DNA of 38,655 nt from an uncultured Eubacteriales bacterium. GTDB taxonomy: Bacteria; Bacillota; Clostridia; Christensenellales; Aristaeellaceae. The stretch spans positions 1 through 38,655 of the forward strand of contig CADASI010000063.1 of the NCBI GenBank assembly GCA_902790525.1, given 5' to 3'. Positions 9,655 through 17,433 of the stretch are shown piece by piece. The notes below the pieces were generated by a model. It saw nothing but the letters and a program-made list of their open reading frames with translations, searched no databases and was not told where the DNA came from. How positions within the stretch are numbered: the stretch's first letter is position 1; each line of letters starts with the position of its first letter. The position numbers and the translations under genes are program-made.

Positions 9655-10917
9655 TCATTCCCTCATATAGGCGGCGATGGCCGTGCCCTTCACGACGGCG
9701 TCCGGCACGATGTGGAAGGCGTAGTGGAGGCCGCGGCGCCTCGCCGCGTATTCCGACATGCAGGCTTCGAGCTTTTGCCGGAAGCCCGGCTGTTTTATAA
9801 AGGTGGAGCCCTCCGCGGTGATGAAGGCGGGCGCGGCGGCAGAAGTGCCGATCTCCGCCCTGATCAGCGCGGCGGTGACCGTGACGCTGCACAGCAGGGC
9901 GCTCCGCCCGGTCACGGCGTCGACGATAGCCGCTATGGCGCGCCTCTCCGCGTCGTCCGCGCAGGCGGCGGCGATGGGTCCGCCGCCCGACGGGTCCCCG
10001 GCAAAGGCGCTGATGTGCGCGGAGGACAGCGCCGCCCCGCCGAGGGCGTCCGTCAGGCGTTGCGAAAAGCCGGGGGAGAGCAGCCCCTCCGCCGCGGCGG
10101 TCTCCAGCACCAGCGCCATCAGGCCACCCTGATAGCCGCCGGAGACCATCTTCTCAAACCGGTCGCAGCCGGGGTCGATGTGTCCCCGGTCGTAGCGATC
10201 GTCGATGTCGCCGGTGGGAAAGCCGCAGTACGCGCCGGACTCCACGTTGATGATCGCCCCGTTGGGCTCCCGGTAGGCGGTGTTCGTGCCTGTGCCGTAG
10301 ATGAAGCCCACGAAGCCGCCGTAGCGCCCCTGTCCGGCCTCCAGCCTGCCGCCGAGGGCCGCGGCAAGGGTGTCGTTGACCACCGTGAAGCGCTGTCCAC
10401 AGGCGCGTCCCAGCGCCCTGGCGGCGTTACGCAGGCCGGCCCCCACGCGGCTGCCCACGAGGCCGGGCACATTAAGCTGCTTCGCCCCGGCGGTGACCAC
10501 GGCGTCGCCGTCCGGCAGTGGTTCAGCGGCCAGCGAAAAGCAGATGCCGACCCGTTCCATGGCGAGGTGCTCCCCGATGCCCTCGGCGAGCACGCGGTAG
10601 AAGTCCTCCAGGCGCATCTGTCGGCCGATGCCCGGCGTGCGGAACGCGGGCTGACGGTCGATGGCAAGCACGCCGCTTCGATCCAGCGTGACTGCGGCGG
10701 AGCGCACGTTGGTGCCCCCGATGTCGATGGCGGCCACGGTGACGGGCTTTTCGGGCAGCGGTCGGGTCGAAAGCGCCATCGGGATCATCTTGAGGGACCC
10801 CGGATGGCCGCCGCGCACCGCGTCCATCTCCTCAAGGAACCGCGCAAGCTGTTCCTCCCAGTCGTAGGCCTCGGCGCACAGCCTGTGGCGCATCAGAAAA
10901 TCCCCGACGGCGCTCAT
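9655..10917 (-). CDS. hexokinase-family sugar kinase
   Basis: Phosphorylates an imported hexose with ATP in the cytosol. The 420-residue protein has the actin-like ATPase fold of the hexokinase family (longer than bacterial ROK glucokinases). Motifs are the phosphate-binding DIGGTNVR (65-72), FTVVNDTLAAALGG with the catalytic Asp, and GFIYGTGTNTAY. The N-terminal ~60 residues form a helical leader typical of this bacterial hexokinase group. The ATG at 10917 overlaps the TGA of the upstream permease (ATGA). It is the fourth gene of the sugar ABC operon. No glycoside hydrolase is present, so the transporter probably brings in a monosaccharide, or hydrolysis happens elsewhere. A specific hexose cannot be named. 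Confidence 0.85.
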   Translation of the reverse strand: MSAVGDFLMRHRLCAEAYDWEEQLARFLEEMDAVRGGHPGSLKMIPMALSTRPLPEKPVTVAAIDIGGTNVRSAAVTLDRSGVLAIDRQPAFRTPGIGRQMRLEDFYRVLAEGIGEHLAMERVGICFSLAAEPLPDGDAVVTAGAKQLNVPGLVGSRVGAGLRNAARALGRACGQRFTVVNDTLAAALGGRLEAGQGRYGGFVGFIYGTGTNTAYREPNGAIINVESGAYCGFPTGDIDDRYDRGHIDPGCDRFEKMVSGGYQGGLMALVLETAAAEGLLSPGFSQRLTDALGGAALSSAHISAFAGDPSGGGPIAAACADDAERRAIAAIVDAVTGRSALLCSVTVTAALIRAEIGTSAAAPAFITAEGSTFIKQPGFRQKLEACMSEYAARRRGLHYAFHIVPDAVVKGTAIAAYMRE

Positions 10918-11795
10918 TCCTTGACGCCCCCAGCGGTCATGCCCATGACGATGTACTTCTGGAAGATCACCGTGATCGCCACCGGGATCAGCGAGCCCAG
11001 TATGCCCGCCACGCTGATCATGCCGTAGTCGATGGTGAACTTGCCGTTGAACTCGGCGATGGCCACCGGCATGGTCTTGGCGGAGAGGCTGGAGGTGAAT
11101 ATCAGCGAGTAGAAGAACTCGTCCCAGCTCATCAGGAAGGCCAGTATGCCCGTGGCGATGGCCCCCGGCCGGGCGATGGGCATGAAGATGTAGAACAGCG
11201 TCTGGAGCCGCGTCGCGCCGTCCACTTGCGCGGCCTCCTCGAAGGACTTGGAGATGGAGCCGAAGAAGTCCTGCATCACCCAGATGATGAAGGGCACGAT
11301 GAAGGACAGGTACAGTATGATCAGCGGCCCCCGCTTGTCCAGCCAGCCGAACTGGTTGTAGATGCGGTAGAGCGGTATGATCAGCGCCGCCGGCGTCAGC
11401 ATGTAGGTGAACAGTATCGTCAGCATGAGCCCGTTTTTGCCGCGAAAGCGCACGTGGGCGAACGAATACGCGGAAAGCGAGCCCACGATCAGGCTCAACA
11501 GCGTGACCGCCGCGGCGATGATGAAGCTGTTGATCAGCGCGATGCGGAACACGTAGGCGGGGTCGCTGCCGTTGTTACTGACGAAGACCTGCCGGAAGCG
11601 CTCGAAGGTGACGGCCTCCGGGATCAGCTTTAGCGGCTTGGCCGTCAAATCCACCGGGCGCATGATGCTGGTCATGAACATCCACAGCACGGGTCCCAGC
11701 ACGGCCAGCGTCAAAAGCAGGCCGAGGGCCATGTAGAGCAGCGTGCGTCCGCGCTTGCCGGGGGAGAAGTCCCAGCGCCTGCCCCTCTGTTTCAT
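10914..11795 (-). CDS. sugar ABC transporter permease (MalG type)
   Basis: One of the two membrane subunits of a CUT1-type carbohydrate ABC importer. 293 residues with a cytosolic basic N-terminus, about six membrane segments and the EAA loop EAAQVDGATRLQTLFYIFMPIARPG that docks the ATPase. The C-terminus ends IVMGMTAGGVKE, typical of MalG-type proteins. The ATG start has GGGGGGATGAACG before it and overlaps the stop of the MalF-type gene by 4 nt. No ATPase gene is in this operon, so a shared MsmK/UgpC-type ATPase elsewhere is expected. Confidence 0.93.
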   Translation of the reverse strand: MKQRGRRWDFSPGKRGRTLLYMALGLLLTLAVLGPVLWMFMTSIMRPVDLTAKPLKLIPEAVTFERFRQVFVSNNGSDPAYVFRIALINSFIIAAAVTLLSLIVGSLSAYSFAHVRFRGKNGLMLTILFTYMLTPAALIIPLYRIYNQFGWLDKRGPLIILYLSFIVPFIIWVMQDFFGSISKSFEEAAQVDGATRLQTLFYIFMPIARPGAIATGILAFLMSWDEFFYSLIFTSSLSAKTMPVAIAEFNGKFTIDYGMISVAGILGSLIPVAITVIFQKYIVMGMTAGGVKE

Positions 11796-12670
11796 CGTTC
11801 ATCCCCCCGTTTCATCATGCGGATGTAGATAAGCGTCATCAGCACCACCACCAGCACGATCAGGTAGGCGAGCGTGGCGGCCTCGGAGTAGTTGAGGTTC
11901 GTGAACGCCTGGAGGTAGGTGTCGTACATCAGCGTCTTGGTGCTGTTGGCCGGGCCGCCGCGGGTCATGAGGTAGAAGATGTCGAAGGCCTTGAACTTCT
12001 CCACCGTGCGCATCACGATGATCACCATGATGGTGGGCTTTATGGCCGGCAGCGTGATGGCGAAGAAGCTGCGGAAGGCCCCCGCGCCGTCCACCCGGGC
12101 GGCCTCGTAGCGGGTCTGGTCGATGCCCTGCAGCGCCGCGAGGAAGAATATCACCGCCAGCGGCGTCATCTTCCAGGCGTCCGCCACGATGATGCACAGC
12201 ATCGCCGTGGCCGGATTGCCCAGCCACGACTGGTAGGCGTCGATCAGGTGAAGCCGCATCAGTATGGCGTTGATGACGCCGTACTCGCCGTTGAGCATCA
12301 GCTTCCACAGGCTGCCGTTGACCACGGTGGGGATGGCCCAGGGGATGATGACGATGGAGCGCAAAAACCGCACCCCCGGGAACTCCTCGTTCAGCAGGAG
12401 CGCGATCATCAGGCCGAACACCGTCTCGATGGCCGTGGACGCCACGGTGAAGTAGAGGGTGCGGCCCAAATCCTCCCAGAACGCGCTGGAGGTCAGCGCC
12501 TTCTGGTAGAAGCCGAGGCCCGCGAACTCCCCGTTGTGCGAGGACAGCGGGTCGATGTTGACGAAGCTGTACACCAGCGTGGTGATGATCGGTATGATGA
12601 TGATCCCGAACACCACGATCATGGACGGCGTGATGAGCGCGTAGCCGTAGCGCTCCTCTTCTCTAAGCAT
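11792..12670 (-). CDS. sugar ABC transporter permease (MalF type)
   Basis: The partner membrane subunit of the CUT1-type importer, 292 residues. Six hydrophobic segments are visible beginning ALITPSMIVVFGIIIIPIITTLVYSF. The EAA loop is EAARVDGAGAFRSFFAITLPAIKPT. AGGAGG lies about 10 nt upstream of the ATG. It follows the binding-protein gene after an 81-nt gap containing a stable hairpin, and overlaps the MalG-type gene by 4 nt. Confidence 0.93.
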   Translation of the reverse strand: MLREEERYGYALITPSMIVVFGIIIIPIITTLVYSFVNIDPLSSHNGEFAGLGFYQKALTSSAFWEDLGRTLYFTVASTAIETVFGLMIALLLNEEFPGVRFLRSIVIIPWAIPTVVNGSLWKLMLNGEYGVINAILMRLHLIDAYQSWLGNPATAMLCIIVADAWKMTPLAVIFFLAALQGIDQTRYEAARVDGAGAFRSFFAITLPAIKPTIMVIIVMRTVEKFKAFDIFYLMTRGGPANSTKTLMYDTYLQAFTNLNYSEAATLAYLIVLVVVLMTLIYIRMMKRGDER

Positions 12671-12706
12671 ACGCCCCGGCCCTCCTCTCTGTACGTTACA
12701 AACTAT

Positions 12707-12729
12707 GGGCTGCCGCGGCGCGGCAGCCC
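12707..12729 (-). terminator. intercistronic hairpin in sugar operon
   Basis: A perfect 9-bp stem GGGCTGCCG/CGGCAGCCC (12707-12715, 12721-12729) with loop CGGCG lies between the binding-protein stop and the permease start. The following minus-strand sequence has no U-tract. It probably acts as a partial terminator or protects the binding-protein mRNA, giving more binding protein than permease. That is a common arrangement, inferred here. Confidence 0.5.
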
Positions 12730-12751
12730 TGATAATACGCCTGTTGCCTTA

Positions 12752-13999
12752 TTACCGGTCGGCAAGCTCAAGCGCGACGGCCTGCAGGCCCGTCAGGGCC
12801 TCCTCGGCGGTCTTCTGGCCCAGCAGCACGAGCTGGATCTCGGTCTGCATGGCGGTGGAGAGCTCGTTGTAGTACGGCACCATCGGGCGGTTCTGGATGA
12901 AGTCAAACTGTATCTGGGACGCCGCCACGACCTCCGCGCCCGCGGTCTCGATGACCTGGGGATCGGTGTAGAGGCTCTTCCAGATGGGCAGCGCGTTGGC
13001 GCAGTACTTGGCCTGCATCTCCTTGGAGGCGAGGAACAGCATGTACTCCCAGGCCTCGTCCGGGTGCTTGCAGCCCGCGGTGATCATCAGCGGCATGCCG
13101 CCGTTGACCGTGGCGCTCTGGGCCTTGTCGGTGCCGGGGATGGGGGTGATGACGCCCTGGCCGACGACGGAGGACTGGCTCTCGTCGTTCATGGAGGCGT
13201 ACTGATAGGTCCAGTTGATGGCGAACACGGCGTTGCCCGCGGCGAAGGTGGACAGCACGTCGTCCTCGATCATCTCGAGGCTCTTGGGGTTGCACAGGCC
13301 GTCCTTCAAAGTCTGGGCCATGAAGTCCAGCGCCTCGATGTTCTCGGCCTTGTCCAGCGTCGGCTGGTTGTTCTCGTCCACGAACGCGCCGCCGAAGGAA
13401 CCGGCGATGCAGGTGTAGTCGCAGATCAGGCACTCGGCCTGGGCGTAGCAGCCCACGATCGGGTACTCGCAGATGCCCTTCTCCTTGCAGGCCTTCGCGT
13501 CCTCGATGAGCTGATCCCAGGTGGCGGGGGCCTCCTCAATGCCGGCCTGCTTCAGAAGCTCCATGTTCACGAACATGTACTTCACGTCGTTGAGCCAGGG
13601 CATGCCGTAGTACTTGCCCTCGTAGCGGGTGGCGTCCAGCGCGCCCTGGTAGATGTCGTCCAGGTCCAGCGCGCTCACGCGGTCGGTGACGTCCAGCACC
13701 AGGCCGGCCTTGGCGAACTGGGCGGGCCAGATGCAGTCGCCCAGGATCACGTCGTAGCCGCCGCTGGCCGCGGAGGTCAAAATCTTGGGCGCCAGCTCCT
13801 CATAGGCGACGAAGGTGGGGTTGACCTGTATGCCGGTCGCCTCGGTGAAGGCCTGGGTCATGGCGAGCACGTCGTCCTCGCTGTAACCGGCCTGCTTCAT
13901 GAAGATGGCGTTGAGCGTGACGTCGTCCGCGAGGGCGCCGAACGCGCACAGCGACGACAGCATGACGAGGGTGAGAATGAGACAAAGCGTCTTTTTCAT
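12752..13999 (-). CDS. sugar ABC transporter substrate-binding protein
   Basis: A 415-residue extracellular solute-binding protein (SBP_bac_1 family) that delivers a sugar to the MalF/MalG-type permeases. The start is the ATG at 13999, with GGGAGG 7 nt upstream. The signal peptide (KKTLCLILTLVMLSSLCAFGALA, cut before DD) ends in a signal-peptidase-I site, and no lipobox Cys is present. The mature part shows YDVILGDCIWPAQFAKAGLVLD, GKYYGMPWLND, and GGMPLMITAGCKHPDEAWEYMLFLAS, all typical of CUT1 binding proteins. It is the first gene of a six-gene operon with a clear promoter. Confidence 0.92.
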   Translation of the reverse strand: MKKTLCLILTLVMLSSLCAFGALADDVTLNAIFMKQAGYSEDDVLAMTQAFTEATGIQVNPTFVAYEELAPKILTSAASGGYDVILGDCIWPAQFAKAGLVLDVTDRVSALDLDDIYQGALDATRYEGKYYGMPWLNDVKYMFVNMELLKQAGIEEAPATWDQLIEDAKACKEKGICEYPIVGCYAQAECLICDYTCIAGSFGGAFVDENNQPTLDKAENIEALDFMAQTLKDGLCNPKSLEMIEDDVLSTFAAGNAVFAINWTYQYASMNDESQSSVVGQGVITPIPGTDKAQSATVNGGMPLMITAGCKHPDEAWEYMLFLASKEMQAKYCANALPIWKSLYTDPQVIETAGAEVVAASQIQFDFIQNRPMVPYYNELSTAMQTEIQLVLLGQKTAEEALTGLQAVALELADR

Positions 14000-14044
14000 G
14001 ATGATACCTCCCTGCAAAGTAATGTCGTGAAAAACACCGTCTAT

Positions 14045-14073
14045 ATTATATTCCTATTAAGTGCTGTTCGCAA
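14045..14073 (-). promoter_or_regulatory. promoter of sugar ABC/hexokinase operon
   Basis: On the minus strand TTGCGA (14073-14068), 17-nt spacer, TATAAT (14050-14045). It lies 46 nt before the start codon and is divergent from the HAD gene promoter about 40 nt away. No convincing operator was recognised. Confidence 0.75.
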
Positions 14074-14114
14074 GCCCCTTTTTAACATTTTGAAAAAAAT
14101 ACTGTCGAAATCCC

Positions 14115-14144
14115 TTGCCACGCCCCGTCGTGGTATACTATAAT
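14115..14144 (+). promoter_or_regulatory. promoter of HAD phosphatase gene
   Basis: TTGCCA (14115-14120), 18-nt spacer, TATAAT (14139-14144), 36 nt before the ATG. Confidence 0.7.
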
Positions 14145-14180
14145 GGACAAAAGACTGTAAACTGAGACGGTGAGACGGAT

Positions 14181-14789
14181 ATGAAAAACCTGATCTTCGA
14201 CATGGGCGGCGTGCTCATCACCTACGACCCCGAATACTTCCTGACCCGGGCGGGCATCGTCGATAATGAGGACCGCGCGATGCTGATGGGGGCGGTGTTT
14301 CGCTCCCCGGAGTGGGGGATGCTGGATCGGGGCACGCTTGACGAGGCCGGGCTCGAGCCCATCGCCCTGTCCAAACTGCCCGAACGCCTCCACGCCGTGG
14401 CCCGGGACCTTATCTGGCGTTGGTGCAGTCCGCTTGAGCCCATCCCGGGCATGGCGGAACTGATCGCCGCGTACAAGGCGCGGGGGTGCGGCATCTACCT
14501 GCTCTCCAACGCGAGCTATATGCAGCCCGAATACTGGCCCGACATCCCGGGCAGCGCGCTGTTCGACGGCGCGGTCGTCTCGGCGCTGGAGAAGCGCGTG
14601 AAGCCGGAGCCGGAGATCTTTCAAATACTGCTGGACCGGTACGGCCTGAAGGCGGAGGACTGCGTGTTCATCGACGACATGCAAAAGAACGTGGACGCCG
14701 CAGAGGCCGTGGGCATAAAAGGCATACGCTTTGACGGCAATGTCGACCATCTGCGCAACCAGCTCGACGCAATCATCGGAAATGCTTAA
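14181..14789 (+). CDS. HAD-IA family phosphatase (YihX-like)
   Basis: A cytosolic haloacid-dehalogenase-type hydrolase of 202 residues. Motif I is FDMGGVL with nucleophile Asp7; the second Asp of the usual DxD is Gly, as in YihX-like members (FDLGNV). Motif II is LLSN, motif III the Lys in KPEPEIF, and motif IV FIDDM. The alpha-helical cap lies between motifs I and II. YihX releases glucose from glucose-1-phosphate, so a sugar-phosphate substrate fits the divergent sugar operon, but this is inference. Its stop overlaps the stop of the convergent radical SAM gene by 4 nt. Confidence 0.85.
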   Translation: MKNLIFDMGGVLITYDPEYFLTRAGIVDNEDRAMLMGAVFRSPEWGMLDRGTLDEAGLEPIALSKLPERLHAVARDLIWRWCSPLEPIPGMAELIAAYKARGCGIYLLSNASYMQPEYWPDIPGSALFDGAVVSALEKRVKPEPEIFQILLDRYGLKAEDCVFIDDMQKNVDAAEAVGIKGIRFDGNVDHLRNQLDAIIGNA

Positions 14790-15646
14790 CAATTCCCCGT
14801 ATAGACATATTTCAGCCGCTCGCGGGCGACCTCGGCCAGCCGGTACACCTTTCGCACGTCGGTGGCCGGGCGGTCGGTCATGCGAAAGCGGGGGAAGAAG
14901 CGGGAGATGTGCAGCGGTATGTCCGCGCCGACGGGCCTGCCGTCCGCGCCTTGAAGCCCCGCCACCCAGCCGGTCAGCGCGCGCATCTCGTCCTCGGCGT
15001 CGTTTAAGCCGGGCACGATCAGCGTGGTCAGCTCCACGTGGCTTATCTGCGCGGCCCGGGCGATGAACGCCCTGACCATGCCGAAGTCCCCGCCCAGCAC
15101 CTTTGAATAATAGCGCTCCGTGAATCCCTTTAAGTCGATGTTCATGGCGTCGATGAAGGGCGCGAGGGCTTCCAGCACTGAAAGCTCCGCCGTGCCGTTG
15201 GTGACCAGCGCGTTTTGAAGCCCCGCGGCGTGGGACAGCCGGGCGGCGTCGCGCACGTACTCCCAGCCGATCAGCGGCTCGTTGTAGGTGAATGCCAGGC
15301 CGATGTTGCCCCGGGGCACGAGCCTCACGGCCGCTTCGACCAGCGCCTCCGGGACGACGGTCTCCGCCTTCTCCGCATAGCGCAGCGCCTCTGCCGACCA
15401 GGAGATGTCGTGGTTCTGGCAGAAGGGGCAGCGCAGGTTGCAGCCGTAGCTGCCCACCGACAGTATCATGCCGCCGGGGTGGAATCGTCGCAGCGGCTTC
15501 TTTTCGACCGGGTCCAGCGCCAGCGCCGTGACCCGGCCGTAGTTTTCCGGGACGACCCGGCCGTCTTCACATTTTCGCGCGCCGCAAAAGCCCCTGCGCC
15601 CCTCCGGGATGTCGCAGCGGCGAAAACACACGTCACATCGCGCCAT
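14786..15646 (-). CDS. amrS: AmmeMemoRadiSam system radical SAM enzyme
   Basis: A radical S-adenosylmethionine enzyme of 286 residues related to pyruvate formate-lyase activase. The [4Fe-4S] motif is CNLRCPFC (Cx3Cx2C). An N-terminal Cys cluster (CDVCFRRC and GFCGARKC) matches the AmrS pattern. The C-terminus contains HISRFFPRFRMTDRPAT, characteristic of the family. GGAGG lies 7 nt before the ATG. It follows the Memo/AMMECR1 gene by 13 nt, so the two form one operon, the standard AmmeMemoRadiSam pairing. The biochemical product of this system in bacteria is still not settled. Confidence 0.9.
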   Translation of the reverse strand: MARCDVCFRRCDIPEGRRGFCGARKCEDGRVVPENYGRVTALALDPVEKKPLRRFHPGGMILSVGSYGCNLRCPFCQNHDISWSAEALRYAEKAETVVPEALVEAAVRLVPRGNIGLAFTYNEPLIGWEYVRDAARLSHAAGLQNALVTNGTAELSVLEALAPFIDAMNIDLKGFTERYYSKVLGGDFGMVRAFIARAAQISHVELTTLIVPGLNDAEDEMRALTGWVAGLQGADGRPVGADIPLHISRFFPRFRMTDRPATDVRKVYRLAEVARERLKYVYTGNC

Positions 15647-15659
15647 AGCCTATCCTCCG

Positions 15660-16346
15660 TCAGGTATGCCTGATCACTTCAAAGCGCTGCAAATCGACCT
15701 TCTCCCCGGGCGCTATGCCCGCCTTCTGTCGGGCGATCTCCACCTGCTGGCGCACCGTGTCCACGCCCTCCAGGTCCGGCAGCAGCAGCCCGCGGCGATG
15801 GCCCCGGCTGACGATCACGCCGTAGCGCTTCACGTTAAGCTCCGCCTCGGAGGCGACAGGCTCCGGTTCTCCCAGCACGTCCACGCTGATCTCCAGCCAT
15901 TTGAGCTCGTCGGGCTGTATGGGGTCGAAGCGGGGGTCGCGGCTGCACGCTGAGATGGCGTTTTGTATGATCTCCTCCGCCAGACTGGGCTGGGTGGGCG
16001 ATATGGTGCCGATGCAGCCCCGCAGGCGCCCCTGCTTGTGGATGGACACGAACGCCCCGGCGCGCTTTCCTGTCAGCGCCTCCGGCAGGCCCTCGGGGAC
16101 GCCGATGCGCCTGCGGTCCGTGACCCAGTTCTCCACCGACTGCCACGCCAGCTTGGCCCACGGGTCGCACTTTTCGCGGGCCTCGTCGAACCGCTGCGCC
16201 TGCGCGGCCTGCCGGAGGTCGAGGAACCGGCGGGCGTCGTCCGTGCCCCGCGGGCGGAAGGCGCAGATGCCGTAGCCCACGCCGGTCACGTCCTCGTGGG
16301 AGAATTGCTCCGCCGCCACGTCCACGCCGTCCAGCGCCCCCGCCAT
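15660..16346 (-). CDS. AMMECR1 domain, 3' half of broken Memo-AMMECR1 gene
   Basis: 228 residues from the first ATG after the frame break. Residues 1-35 (MAGALDGVDVAAEQFSHEDVTGVGYGICAF) are the last strand and helix of a Memo/LigB-type domain, not a natural protein start. The AMMECR1 domain follows: AGAFVSIHKQGRLRGCIGTISPTQPSLAEEII, RDPRFDPIQPDELKWLEISVDVLGEPEPV, GHRRGLLLPDLEGVDTVRQQVEIA. The domain itself looks complete. No ribosome site precedes the ATG, so expression as a separate protein is uncertain. In related organisms the two domains form a single protein of roughly 460 residues. The gene is 13 nt upstream of the radical SAM partner. Confidence 0.75.
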   Translation of the reverse strand: MAGALDGVDVAAEQFSHEDVTGVGYGICAFRPRGTDDARRFLDLRQAAQAQRFDEAREKCDPWAKLAWQSVENWVTDRRRIGVPEGLPEALTGKRAGAFVSIHKQGRLRGCIGTISPTQPSLAEEIIQNAISACSRDPRFDPIQPDELKWLEISVDVLGEPEPVASEAELNVKRYGVIVSRGHRRGLLLPDLEGVDTVRQQVEIARQKAGIAPGEKVDLQRFEVIRHT

Positions 16347-16926
16347 GATGACCCGGCGCGTAGCCGTAGGGGCCGTAGCTTTGCAGCTTGTGGGACAGGT
16401 CGCCGCTTGCGACGAACACCACCCGGCGGCCGGTCTCCTCCGTCGCCTCCCTTATCAGCTGCCCCAGCCGGTAGTGGTCCTCCAGCGGCAGCCCAGACAG
16501 CCCGACGCGCACCAGCCGGAAGTCCTCGTAATGTTGGCGGATGAAGTACAGCGGGACCATCGTGCCGTGGTCGAGCCCGGGGTCGCGCTGGCCCCGGGTC
16601 CCGGCAGGCAGGCCGCTTGCTATGGCCTTCCGCTCGATGGTCTTGGCCAGCTCGTGGTCGTAGGCCACGTCGAAGCGCACCTGGGGCGCGCGGAACTGCG
16701 AAAAGCTGCCCTGCGCGCCGCGCCCGGGGGAGATGTGAAAGTAGTCCGCGTACATTGTGGCGTGGGGGCTGGAGATGACGATGGTCTCCGGCCTGAGCGC
16801 GGCGATCTCCCGCGCCACCTTCTCGTAGGCCCGGGTCGTCGCCGCGACCTGCGCCTCGCTGCCGCGGCCCACCTCCGGCACGATCATCGGCGGGTGCGGC
16901 ACCATGTATGCAGCGATAATCGGCAT
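16341..16926 (-). pseudogene. Memo-like (LigB-fold) domain, 5' half of broken gene
   Basis: Starts at the ATG at 16926, with AAAGGA 9 nt upstream (an ATG at 16935 abuts the ribosome site). The sequence MPIIAAYMVPHPPMIVPEVGRG, SSPHATMYADYFHI, LDHGTMVPLYFI and VFVASGDLSHKL shows the conserved His and Asp residues of the Memo/class III extradiol-dioxygenase fold. After GPYGYAP the frame shifts: correct homology resumes in another frame at VIMAGALDG, and about 40 residues that normally lie between these motifs are missing. The original frame runs on through meaningless Gly/Arg-rich sequence to about 15835. An out-of-frame deletion of roughly 120 nt at about 16348-16360 explains this; an assembly error is the alternative. 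Confidence 0.75.
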
Positions 16927-17057
16927 GTGAATCATCCTTTCCAGGCACTTTGTGACCTGTTTGTTATTATTCGATCGCTCCGTTAAGCGAGAAATTGTTT
17001 GTTTAGTTAGGATTTAGGAATGAGTAATTAGGAATTATAGAATGCCGGACACCCAGC

Positions 17058-17128
17058 GTAGGGACGCCATTCTTGGCGACCGTTCAAGGCGAAACGGGTT
17101 ATGCGGACGCCAAGAATGGCGTCCCTAC
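17058..17128. repeat. 21-bp perfect inverted repeat
   Basis: GTAGGGACGCCATTCTTGGCG (17058-17078) recurs inverted at 17108-17128 with 29 nt between. Each arm itself contains CGCCA..TGGCG, so the element can form a long hairpin. A related GTAGGGGCGGCC-type inverted repeat occurs at 24637-24716. Confidence 0.8.
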
Positions 17129-17207
17129 GGATATCTTTTGAGGCAGCCCTGCATCCCTTGTGCAAAGGGAGGTGGCGCAAAGGGCCGGAGGGATTGCTCA
17201 ATTCCTA

Positions 17208-17367
17208 GAGTGTGTTTCTAAAATGCCTGAAGCGCATTTTCGGCGTCTTTGGCTGCATTTCTGCGTTGATTTCCCTTGACTTAGCACCACTAAGCCTGCG
17301 GAATATCGCCTTGGAATGCAGCCAAATCCGCTCGAAACTGCATCTCCCGGCATTTAGAAACACACTC
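17208..17367. mobile_element. full-length 160-bp MITE-like element (copy 2)
   Basis: Bounded by TA on both sides (17206-17207, 17368-17369). Terminal inverted repeats of about 20 bp: left GAGTGTGTTTCTAAAATGCC, right GGCATTTAGAAACACACTC. Internal sequence is also partly palindromic (TTTGGCTGCATT recurs inverted) with a CTTAG/CTAAG hairpin at the centre. No coding capacity. TA flanks and end structure resemble non-autonomous Tc1/mariner-IS630-type elements; no such transposase is present in the window. Confidence 0.75.
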
Positions 17368-17433
17368 TAATTCCTATCTCCTAATTCCTCTTTCGCGCCA
17401 CAAATTACAATATTTCGAACAGTTCCGCCTGTT

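Larger units (their letters stand above)
16998..17393. repeat. composite intergenic repeat island 1
   Basis: The stretch between the Memo gene and the amidohydrolase holds no gene. It starts with TTAGG-type repeats (TTAGGATTTAGGAAT, AATTAGGAATTA) and ends with their inverse (AATTCCTATCTCCTAATTCCT). Between them lie a 21-bp inverted repeat, a CCCTT-GTGCA-AAGGG palindrome with CTCC-rich flank (17155-17169), and a full 160-bp MITE. Composition is lower in GC than the flanking genes. Confidence 0.7.

Noticed and set aside
12248-14143. Long plus-strand open frame opposite the sugar ABC genes
   Set aside because: No recognisable domains, no ribosome site, and it is antisense to well-conserved permease and binding-protein genes.
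16998-17393. Insertion sequence with transposase
   Set aside because: No coding frame with transposase motifs; only short non-coding repeats.
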